Notes under the pieces: generated by a model
Databases searched by the model: none
Told to the model about the DNA's origin: nothing
Seen by the model: only the letters and a program-made list of their open reading frames with translations
From: JBEISR01 sp044371425
GTDB taxonomy: Bacteria; Planctomycetota; Planctomycetia; Pirellulales; Pirellulaceae
Length of the DNA: 64,000 nt
NCBI GenBank assembly: GCA_044371425.1
Contig: JBILTR010000006.1
Span: forward strand, 124,001-188,000
Direction of reading: 5' to 3'
In this document: in pieces, positions 9,140 through 16,397 of the stretch
Layout of the letters: the number at the start of each line of letters is the position of its first letter
Position numbering within the stretch: the stretch's first letter is position 1
Program-made: the position numbers and the translations under genes

Positions 9140-9287
9140 ACACGGTGTACCCCTGCGCCCCGGTTGGCGTCGAACGACACGGTATACCCCTGCGCCCCGG
9201 TTGGCGTCGAACGACACGGTATACCCCTGCGCCCCGGTTGGCGTCGAATAACACGGTGTACCGCGGCGCCCCGGTTGGGGTCGAACG
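9140..9287. repeat. Tandem repeat, 37-bp unit, four copies
   Basis: Units start at 9140, 9177, 9214 and 9251, each beginning ACACGGT and carrying CCGGTTGG then GTCGAA. Units 1-3 are almost identical; unit 4 has diverged (CGCGGCGCC and GGGG changes). The 37-bp period is not a multiple of three, so this is not a coding repeat. There are no unique spacers, so it is not a CRISPR array. It lies between the hairpin at 9107-9124 and another GCCCGGGGCAATGCCCC-like hairpin at about 9304-9321. Confidence 0.9.
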
Positions 9288-9303
9288 ATTGGGCTTACCG
9301 AAG

Positions 9304-9323
9304 TGCCCGGGGCAATGCCCCAG
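9304..9323. repeat. Third copy of the hairpin repeat family, near the end of fliA
   Basis: GGGGCAATGCCCC with the flanking C and CC forms a short hairpin like those at 7333 and 9107. It closes the repeat block on its right and lies about 45 bp past the fliA stop on the minus strand, so it may double as a fliA terminator. Confidence 0.5.
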
Positions 9324-9365
9324 GCTTAGAGGTCTATCTTTCGAGATCGGTAGCCACGGCGAGCG

Positions 9366-10151
9366 TCAGGTCCCGAATTCGGGACGACGACGTCCCAGTT
9401 GCTTCTGCAGACGCTGGACGATGCTGGTGTGCATCTGGCTGACTCGCGACTCGCTGAGATCCAGCGTGGCGCCGATCTCCTTCATCGTCAGCTCTTCGTA
9501 GTAGTAGAGAATGATGATGAGCCGTTCGTTGCGATTGAGCCCCTTGGTGACCAGACGCATCAGGTCGCTTTTGAGCAGACGGCGGGTGGGATCCTCTCCC
9601 TTCTTGTCTTCCAGGATGTCGATTTCGCGCACATCCTTGTAGCTGTCTGTCTCGTACCACTTCTTGTTGAGCGACACGAGGTTCACCGCGCTGGAATCGG
9701 ACTTCAGCTTGTCGAGGTCTTCGATGCTGATCCCCATATACTCCGACAGTTCGTTGTCGGTGGGATAGCGTCCGTAACGCGTCTCCAGTTGCTTGATCGC
9801 TTCAGCCAGCTTGCTGGCTTTGCTGCGAACCAGTCGCGGGACCCAGTCCATCGTGCGGAGTTCGTCGAGCATGGCGCCTCGGATACGGGGCACGCAGTAG
9901 GTCTCAAATTTGACCCCGCGTTCCATATCGAATGCGTCGATGGCATCCATCAGGCCGAAGATGCCTGCGCTGACCAGATCGTCCAGCTCGACTCCTTCCG
10001 GCAACCTCGCCCGAATCCGCTCACCGTTGTAGCGAACCAGCGGCATGTAGTTCTCCACCAAACGATTGCGGAGTTCTACGTTGTTAGGATCTTGCTTGAA
10101 GAGCTTCCAGACCTCAGGGATCTCGATGTCTCGGTACGTCGAGGTTGCCAT
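9366..10151 (-). CDS. fliA: RNA polymerase sigma factor FliA/WhiG family (sigma-28)
   Basis: 261 aa from the ATG at 10151. That ATG sits 5 nt after GGAGG, which itself lies inside an upstream in-frame ATG codon run (10163), so the downstream start is preferred. Region 2 has ELDDLVSAGIFGLMDAIDAFD and the following FETYCVPRIRGAMLDELR. Region 3 has VRSKASKLAEAIKQLE and the GRYPTDNELSEYMGIS helix-turn-helix. Region 4 ends with YEELTMKEIGATLDLSESRVSQMH, the DNA-binding helix for the -35 element. It directs core RNA polymerase to flagellar and motility promoters. It lies downstream of flhA on the same strand but after a 436-bp gap. Confidence 0.93.
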   Translation of the reverse strand: MATSTYRDIEIPEVWKLFKQDPNNVELRNRLVENYMPLVRYNGERIRARLPEGVELDDLVSAGIFGLMDAIDAFDMERGVKFETYCVPRIRGAMLDELRTMDWVPRLVRSKASKLAEAIKQLETRYGRYPTDNELSEYMGISIEDLDKLKSDSSAVNLVSLNKKWYETDSYKDVREIDILEDKKGEDPTRRLLKSDLMRLVTKGLNRNERLIIILYYYEELTMKEIGATLDLSESRVSQMHTSIVQRLQKQLGRRRPEFGT

Positions 10152-10587
10152 CCAATCCTCCATGAAACGCTATGGCAATGCTTGCACGGGCTGCGATCCT
10201 TCGCATCGACCCGAGCGGGACTGTAGCGAGTTCCTTCGAGCGGATCCAGTTCATTCCAACCAGATTTGACTCGGGAACTTTTCGACGCTGACCACCGATG
10301 ATCGCTTTGGGAAAAGGGGCCAACGGAGCGTCGCGCAAGATGCATGTTGCATGGCCAGCAGTCGAGGCGAACGGGGGCCGTGTGGCGCCCGAAGCAATCG
10401 TCCTGTCTGGTCCTGGTGCGAGGCTTCCGGGGTCGGTTCCAAAAAACGGCCATTGGGGCGTATCTGTTCTCATCGGCCCTCAGGGCGGTACCGCTGAAGG
10501 AAAAGTCCGATCCCCGACGGAAAAGTTCGAAGGTCACCCGCATTTCTGGTGCGACTGCACTTAGGTTCCCAAAGCCACGGAGCGCTG
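10152..10587. other. Gap between flhA and fliA without a recognisable gene
   Basis: In many bacteria flhF and flhG lie between flhA and fliA. Here I see no GTPase or ATPase motif in any frame of the gap, and the open frames that cross it look like shadows. It may carry the fliA promoter and leader. Confidence 0.5.
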
Positions 10588-12675
10588 TCAGGCGGCGCGG
10601 GTGGCGGTGCGAGGCGAACCTGGGCTGGGCAAGCGGATCGTATCCCACGGCAAGACCTTGGTCTGCGGCGCCAGCTCGGCATAACTCAACACGCGCAAGT
10701 GCGGGAGTTCCCAATGGACCAGGTCGCGAACGAACGACCGCAATCGGGGAGCCACCACCAGAACCACCGGCAGATGCTGATCTGCCATCGCCGATGCGTG
10801 GCGGCGCAAAAGCTGCAGTAGGTGATCGATCCAGGCAGGATCTTGGTGCATGGAGGACTGGGAGCCCTGCTGCAAGCTGGCAAGCACCGATTCCACCTCC
10901 GGCGAAAGCACCACGCAACGCAGGCGATGTTCCGCATCGCAGAAACGAGCGGAGATGGTGCGAGCCAATCGGGAGCGGACCAGTTCCAGCCATCGGTCTT
11001 CCGGCATTCCCGACGCCGCTTCTCCAATCGCCTCGAGGATCGCGGGGAGCGGCCGAATCGGGATTCCCTCCTGCAGGAGTTGGCGCAAGACCTGCTGAAT
11101 CTGCCACAGCTTGACTCCCCCATCCAGCAATTCATCGACCAGAACCGGATGGCTTTTCTTCAGTTGATCCAACAGTCCCTTGACCGCCTCGCGCGTCAGC
11201 AGTTCCGATGCGTGCTGTTCCGCGACCTGCTTCAAATGCATCGCGACCACGGCGGCCGAGTCGCGTAGCTGGTACCCCTGCGATTCGGCCTGCACTTGAT
11301 CCGCTGGATCGATCCAGGAAGCCGCTTGGCCAGTCGCCGGATCGGTGGCTTGCTTCCCGGCCCAGCGCGGTGCGCCGGTGGGAGGAACCGCCAGAAAGCG
11401 AAGTGGGTCGACGCGTCCCTGCGCGATAGGAAGGCCATCCAGCAGGATTTCGTATCCATCCTCCGGAAGGCTCAATCGATCCTTCACCCGCACCATCGGA
11501 AGGAGGATCCCCCACTGGCTGTTCATCTGCGACCGAACCTCTCCAATCTGTGGCATCAGCATGCCACCACGATCGGGATCGGCCAGTCCCAGCAGATGCG
11601 ACCCCAGCTGGATCCGCAGCGACTCCGCCTGTACCACTTCCTCCCCATGCCGCGCCGACGTCGACTCGGTCGGCGTCCCAGCCACCGGCTCTCCAGCGGC
11701 ATCCTGCGGGGTGGATCGCCCGATCCAGTAGCTGATCGCAAGAAAGCTTGCGGCGAGGATCGCGATGGGCAACTTAGGGAGCGAGGTAGCCAGTAGCAGT
11801 AGCATCGCCAGCCCTGTCCAGCGAAGCACGGTAGGACTGCCGAATACCTGCCTAGTCGCCTCCGTCGATAGCTCCGTCGGCGTCGCGACCGATCCTCGCG
11901 TGACCATCAAGGCGGCAGCGATCGATAGGATCAACGCCGGAATCTGGCTGACTAGGCCATCCCCAATCGTCAGCTTGGTGAATATCGAAAACGTCTCGCT
12001 GATCGGCAGCTGCGCGTAGCGCGTTCCGACGTAGATGCCTCCCAAGAGATTGATCCCCAGGATCAAGAGGGAAGCGATCGCATCGCCGCGGATGAATTTT
12101 CCGGCTCCATCCATCGCGCCGTAGAACTCCGTCAGCCGCACTAGGTCGGCTCGCTGCTGTTCTGCCTGACGCGCCGTGATGGTTCCCTGAGCCAGATCGG
12201 CATCGATCGCCATCTGACGACCGGGAAGACCATCTAGTGCAAATCGAGCGGCCACTTCGCTGATGCGGTTGGATCCTTTGGTGATCACCACCAGCTGCAC
12301 CAGAAAAAGGATCACGAAGATCAGCAGTCCCACCTCCAGGCGATCCCCAGCGACGTACTCGCCAAACATCCGCACCACCTTGCCCGCCGACTCCAGACCC
12401 GCCTGATCGCTGGTGGTCAGAATCAGACGGGTGGTCGCCAGATTCAGCACCAGCCTTGCCATCGTGGCCAAAAGCAACACCGACGGAAAGGTGCTCAATT
12501 GCAACGGCGATCGAATCGTCACCGTCTGGAATAGAATGAGAATTGCCAGAGCGAAATTGCCGCACAGCAAGAGATCGATCAGCCAGGTGGGCATCGGGAC
12601 CAGAACCACCACCAGTGCGGCCACCAGAGCCGCTGGCAGAAGTCCTTCACGCAGCCGGTGAACCAGCGATCCCAT
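10588..12675 (-). CDS. flhA: Flagellar biosynthesis protein FlhA
   Basis: 695 aa, normal for the family. The ATG at 12675 lies 6 nt after GGGAG; the ATG at 12681 is too close to that site. The N-terminal half holds about eight membrane segments (LLPAALVAALVVVLVPMP, FALAILILFQTVTI, VGLLIFVILFLVQLVVI, LLILGINLLGGIYVG, LILSIAAALMVTR). The conserved FHIPEP-family loop is visible (VLLLATMARLVLNLATTR; GLPGRQMAIDADLAQG). The C-terminal half is the cytoplasmic platform that binds export substrates and chaperones. It forms the nonameric gate of the flagellar type III export apparatus. No flhB, fliPQR or flhF is nearby. A swarmer stage in the life cycle would explain flagella. Confidence 0.93.
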   Translation of the reverse strand: MGSLVHRLREGLLPAALVAALVVVLVPMPTWLIDLLLCGNFALAILILFQTVTIRSPLQLSTFPSVLLLATMARLVLNLATTRLILTTSDQAGLESAGKVVRMFGEYVAGDRLEVGLLIFVILFLVQLVVITKGSNRISEVAARFALDGLPGRQMAIDADLAQGTITARQAEQQRADLVRLTEFYGAMDGAGKFIRGDAIASLLILGINLLGGIYVGTRYAQLPISETFSIFTKLTIGDGLVSQIPALILSIAAALMVTRGSVATPTELSTEATRQVFGSPTVLRWTGLAMLLLLATSLPKLPIAILAASFLAISYWIGRSTPQDAAGEPVAGTPTESTSARHGEEVVQAESLRIQLGSHLLGLADPDRGGMLMPQIGEVRSQMNSQWGILLPMVRVKDRLSLPEDGYEILLDGLPIAQGRVDPLRFLAVPPTGAPRWAGKQATDPATGQAASWIDPADQVQAESQGYQLRDSAAVVAMHLKQVAEQHASELLTREAVKGLLDQLKKSHPVLVDELLDGGVKLWQIQQVLRQLLQEGIPIRPLPAILEAIGEAASGMPEDRWLELVRSRLARTISARFCDAEHRLRCVVLSPEVESVLASLQQGSQSSMHQDPAWIDHLLQLLRRHASAMADQHLPVVLVVAPRLRSFVRDLVHWELPHLRVLSYAELAPQTKVLPWDTIRLPSPGSPRTATRAA

Positions 12676-13061
12676 CCCCATCTCCCAAGTTGTGCCGGCG
12701 ATCCGGATGCCAGCAAACAGACTCGCGATCCCCGCCCATCAGCCCGCCGCTTTGGCCTGCAGCCCGTGGCTGAGCGGCCTTCGTTTGGGAGGGATAATCG
12801 ATCCCGCAGCCCGATGCCAGATCGTTTTTCCTTTGGCTCCTTCGCGATCCCGCGACAGATTGGTTCCCGATCGGTACAGCCCGTGCGAAAATTGGCCTTG
12901 CGCCCGATCCGCGCCGATTGCTATAGAGTGGAGTGGATTGGATCGCTTCGGTGTCCTCTCCATCGGCCGATGCCGGAGCCCTGTTGCTGTAGCCGGCGGG
13001 TTCCCATGCAGGCGTTTGCATGATGGTCCTGAAGTTTCTAGCGCTTTCAGAAAGATAGCTT
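12676..13061. other. Divergent intergenic region, flhA / sulfotransferase
   Basis: About 386 bp between divergently transcribed genes. I see no supported gene; promoters for both neighbours should lie here. A stop codon in the sulfotransferase frame at 13056-13058 fixes the upstream limit of that gene. Confidence 0.5.
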
Positions 13062-14189
13062 TTGGTGCTCCAACTGCCTCCCGAGACGAAGCCACAATAC
13101 CCTTGGTACTGCCCGCGATTCTGGCACGGCATGCCGTCGCGAGTTTGGTGGCCGCTCCTGATGGAAAATCGATTTGCGGTTTCCTGGGAGCGCCTGCATC
13201 ATCTGCTTGGGGTGACATTGACCACCCCGTTTTCCGACACGATGGCGCTGCTTCAGCAGGTGTTGCATCGTCGAAAGATCGAACAAGCGACAATCGAACA
13301 GCCGCTGGTATTCATCGTCGGTCATTGGCGCAGCGGCACGACGCTGCTGCATGAGCTGATGGTGCTGGATGACGACTTTGCCTACCCGAACACCTACCAG
13401 TGCTTTGCCCCTTGGCATTTCCTCCTGACCGAAGGGGCGATGAAGCGATTCGGGAAGGCATTGATCCCCTCCAATCGCCCGATGGACAACATGAGTTCGG
13501 GATGGAGCCTGCCACAGGAGGATGAATTTGCGCTGCTGAATCTGGGGCTTCCCTCCTTCTACCGTCGGCTTGCCTTTCCACGTTCTGCCGGTCAGCGCAT
13601 CGAGGCGCTGGATATTGAATCGCTTCCCGAGCGTCAGAGGCAGATCTGGATCGACGGGTTTCGCTGGTTCCTCCAGACGCTCAGCTACCACCATCAAAAA
13701 CCGCTGGTGCTCAAAAGCCCCACCCATACAGCTCGCGTTCGGCTTCTGACGCAGCTCTTTCCCGAAGCGCGGTTTGTCCACATCTGCCGACATCCCGAGA
13801 AGCTGTTCCCTTCCACGGTGCGCCTGTGGCGCGTGCTGGAACAAGTGCAGGCACTGCAGACTCCATGCGAGAAAGAATCGATCGAGCAGCTGGTGCTGGA
13901 TTGCCTGCCCATCCTCTACCAGAACTTCGAACGGGACCGAGCCATGTTGCCCGATCACCGTTGGATGGAAGTGAAGTACGAACGGCTGGTCGATCAGCCG
14001 GTGGAGACGCTGCGAAGCGTTTACCAGCAGCTGGAGCTGGGTTGGAGCGAACGGATGGAAGAGAAGGTGACCCGCTACATGGCCGACAAGAGCGACTATT
14101 CGGCCAATGTGTTTCACCAGGACCCGGTCAACCAAAAGCGGGTCCAGTCGGCGTGGCAAGCCTATGGCGTCCGGCACGGATACTATTAG
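13062..14189 (+). CDS. PAPS-dependent sulfotransferase family protein
   Basis: About 375 aa. An in-frame stop at 13056 means the start is the TTG at 13062 or GTG at 13065. The first ATG (13131) would remove the conserved YPWYCPRFWHGM segment seen in planctomycete homologues, so a non-ATG start is likely. LVFIVGHWRSGTTLLHELM is the 5'-phosphosulfate-binding loop. PEARFVHICRHPEKLF with the following Ser is the 3'-phosphate-binding region, and PLVLKSPTHTARV is also conserved in the Sulfotransfer_3 type. It would transfer sulfate from PAPS to an unknown sugar, lipid or protein acceptor. Planctomycetes carry many sulfatase and sulfotransferase genes. Confidence 0.85.
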   Translation: MVLQLPPETKPQYPWYCPRFWHGMPSRVWWPLLMENRFAVSWERLHHLLGVTLTTPFSDTMALLQQVLHRRKIEQATIEQPLVFIVGHWRSGTTLLHELMVLDDDFAYPNTYQCFAPWHFLLTEGAMKRFGKALIPSNRPMDNMSSGWSLPQEDEFALLNLGLPSFYRRLAFPRSAGQRIEALDIESLPERQRQIWIDGFRWFLQTLSYHHQKPLVLKSPTHTARVRLLTQLFPEARFVHICRHPEKLFPSTVRLWRVLEQVQALQTPCEKESIEQLVLDCLPILYQNFERDRAMLPDHRWMEVKYERLVDQPVETLRSVYQQLELGWSERMEEKVTRYMADKSDYSANVFHQDPVNQKRVQSAWQAYGVRHGYY

Positions 14190-14207
14190 CCACCTTCCGA
14201 AGATGGC
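14189..14207. terminator. Short hairpin directly after the sulfotransferase stop
   Basis: GCCA-C-CTT pairs with AAG-A-TGGC with one mismatch and a 3-nt loop, starting on the last base of the stop codon. No T-run follows, so this is only a candidate. Confidence 0.3.
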
Positions 14208-14338
14208 CTACCTCGAACCACGACTCGCCAAACCACCAACAGAACCCCCAGCGGCTCACACAAATCATCCAGCGTTTCCTGGTCCGAGTTTTCGTCGCGT
14301 TCTTGCGATCCTTCGGCCATTTGAAACGCTTCAGCAGG

Positions 14339-15283
14339 TTACGATCGAGGCGTGGGTTGGCGGCTGCGTCGCATCAGCCAAAGTCCTAGCAGCACCAGCA
14401 TCCCACCGATCAATGGCTGCAGTTGCCAGGCTTCCCTAAGCCACCACCAGCTGACCGCCACCGCCACCAACGTGACGACGTTCTGATACGCCGAAGCATG
14501 CGCGCTGCCCAGCTTTTGGACTCCATAGTTCCACGTCGCGTAAGCGATCCCAGTCGCCAGCATACCGGTGAAAAAGACGGGCCACAGCGATCGCCAGTCC
14601 ATCCATGGTTGGCCTGCAGTCGACTCCGCCCAACCCCATCGCCAGGCCAGAAGACCCAGCACCACGTGGATCGGAGTTGTCGCTAGGCTGCTCATCCATG
14701 TCAGTCGCACCGGCGCCACCGACGCGAACAGTGGGCGACTGACAACGGTCGCCAGGGCCCAAAGCACCGCCGCCAGAAGAATCCCAAGATTGCCTAGCAG
14801 ATAGCGTCGATCCCAGGCAATCGGCCCCCCCGACTGCACCACCAGCATCGCTCCGGTGAAAGTCACCAGCAATCCCAGCCAACCCAATCGTGAAAGGTGT
14901 TCCCCGGCCAACCACCACGCCAGCATCGCTGCCCATACCGGCATCGACGCCATGATCATGGCGGTGTTGGTGGAGGTTGTGTGGTCGATCGACAAAGTGA
15001 TCGCCAGCGGGTACGCCAAGCCGCTCAGCAGCGAAAAGACCGCGATTCGCCGCCACGGAAGATTCGTCGACCAAGGGCCATCGACTTGCCAGCGCCACAA
15101 CACCAAGCCGAACAAGGTCACCAAGGAAACAACCATCCGAGCCGCATTGAAAAGCAGCGGTGTCCACTGCTCGGTCCCCGCCTTGACCACCGGGATGTTG
15201 ATCCCCCAAATGATCGCGGTCCCCAGCAGGCACCATTCGGCCGCCGCCGATCTGGCTGCAGCTTGATTCTCCTGCTGTTTCAT
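14339..15283 (-). CDS. EamA/DMT-superfamily transporter
   Basis: 314 aa from the ATG at 15283; upstream in-frame ATGs at 15343 and 15403 give extra residues that do not resemble this family. About ten membrane segments form two EamA repeats. The first begins EWCLLGTAIIWGINIPVVKAG with the usual W-G-x-N pattern; the second begins LGNLGILLAAVLWALATVV. The end is LQPLIGGMLVLLGLWLMRR. Such drug/metabolite transporters are inner-membrane exporters of amino acids or other small metabolites; the substrate cannot be read from sequence. It converges on the sulfotransferase gene with about 150 bp between. Confidence 0.85.
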   Translation of the reverse strand: MKQQENQAAARSAAAEWCLLGTAIIWGINIPVVKAGTEQWTPLLFNAARMVVSLVTLFGLVLWRWQVDGPWSTNLPWRRIAVFSLLSGLAYPLAITLSIDHTTSTNTAMIMASMPVWAAMLAWWLAGEHLSRLGWLGLLVTFTGAMLVVQSGGPIAWDRRYLLGNLGILLAAVLWALATVVSRPLFASVAPVRLTWMSSLATTPIHVVLGLLAWRWGWAESTAGQPWMDWRSLWPVFFTGMLATGIAYATWNYGVQKLGSAHASAYQNVVTLVAVAVSWWWLREAWQLQPLIGGMLVLLGLWLMRRSRQPTPRS

Positions 15284-15937
15284 CCCGAATTCATCCAAGT
15301 GGCTGGCGGTGCCTTCGAACTGCCGACGACGCGAAGTGGACATCCTAATGGGGGAATCCACCAGACGGCTACCCAGGCAGCGGCTCCATCGCGCCCCAAG
15401 CAAGGATCGGAAACCTTGTTATTCTAAAGTTCGTTAGAATATCCAGCTTCTGGGGTTGCGATCGAAACGGAGGGGAATGTCGAGTGGTTTTAAGCCGCGT
15501 TGAGCCAGGCTTGGCGCTGGGTGAGGTGGAAGGTGGTTGCGATGGCGATTTCCATCGATCGCTCCAACCGCTCGTTCGGCCCCCCCTCCGATCAACAGGC
15601 ATCGCACCGGCACGCCGTCCCCGATCGGCCCCGTGGGTTCCCCACTGCGGATCCCGGGAGCGACTTTCTGGCTGCGAGCCACGGTGGGTGGGGGGACGAG
15701 CCAGTGACGAGATGGGGGATGGGGCGTTAGGGGACGAAATGCTAGCAAACACCTTCCCAAGCGACTCCAGAGGTCCGGTAAATGGCTTGTCAGGAAACCA
15801 GGAACCATCTTTCGCAGCTGGTCGTGCGCCCGCGATGGGGTGGCCGCGTGGGATCGACAGCGATGTCGCTTCTGGAACGGGTGGGTGATGGGAGAGGCGA
15901 GAGGGCTGGGAATGGGTCGACTGGGAATTGGTCGACT

Positions 15938-16021
15938 GGGGTTTGTGGGCTGGGGTTTGTGGGCTGGGGTTTGTGGGCTGGGGTTTGTGGGCTGGGGTTT
16001 GTGGGCTGGGGTTTGTGGGCT
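15938..16021. repeat. Minisatellite, 14-bp unit, six perfect copies
   Basis: The unit GGGGTTTGTGGGCT repeats without change from 15938 to 16021, then decays. It is preceded by two copies of a GTCGACTGGGAATTG-like unit (about 15917-15940). The plus strand is strongly G/T-rich with runs of three to four G, so it could form G-quadruplexes. It lies in non-coding DNA upstream of aceE. Confidence 0.95.
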
Positions 16022-16233
16022 GGGGGCTGCTCTGGAGAAAGGAGCGATTTCTGGTCGTTGAAAACCTGTTGATGTTCTGATGGTCTGTCGGTAGCCGAAG
16101 TGGGAAATGCATCGGTGATATGTGAGGCTTCCTGCGTTTCCTCTGAGAAAACGATCCGACCAGGTGATGCGAAAAATCTTTTTTCGGGCAGCTCCAGAGG
16201 CTTGGCCAGGCCGCCCCCCTACATCCGCTGCAA

Positions 16234-16254
16234 AAGTTGTTCTTTACGCAACTT
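16234..16254. promoter_or_regulatory. Dyad-symmetric site upstream of aceE, possible operator
   Basis: AAGTTG (16234-16239) and CAACTT (16249-16254) form an inverted repeat with a 9-bp centre, about 145 bp before the aceE start. The outer GCAA and TGC bases extend the symmetry imperfectly. A regulator cannot be named. Confidence 0.3.
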
Positions 16255-16397
16255 GCCACTTCATGGACAATCAAGGGGAACGGGAAGATCGTTCGATATC
16301 ACGCAATCCTGGCGATGGAACGATCGGTCCCAGGCGGTCACTCGACCCACCGATCCTGTCGGCTCGGTAATTGACTGAAAGATCACGAGGTAGATTG

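Larger units (their letters stand above)
15284..16397. other. Long non-coding region between the DMT transporter and aceE
   Basis: About 1.1 kb without a credible gene. Long open frames across it on the minus strand are low-complexity products of the minisatellite at 15938-16021. A minus-strand stretch near 15480-15700 translates to pieces such as NHLPPHPAPSLAQRGLKPLD. It could be a decayed gene or an interspersed repeat, but I cannot support a call. The right part holds a dyad (16234-16254) and the aceE ribosome binding site. Confidence 0.55.

Noticed and set aside
9140..9287. CRISPR-like array
   Set aside because: Repeat units abut directly; there are no unique spacers and no cas genes.
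13047..14177. 376-codon open frame on the minus strand opposite the sulfotransferase
   Set aside because: The plus strand has the PAPS-binding motifs; the minus frame has none.
15369..16274. 301-codon minus-strand frame with Pro/Thr/Gln repeats
   Set aside because: The repeats are only the translation of the 14-bp minisatellite; no start signal or domain.
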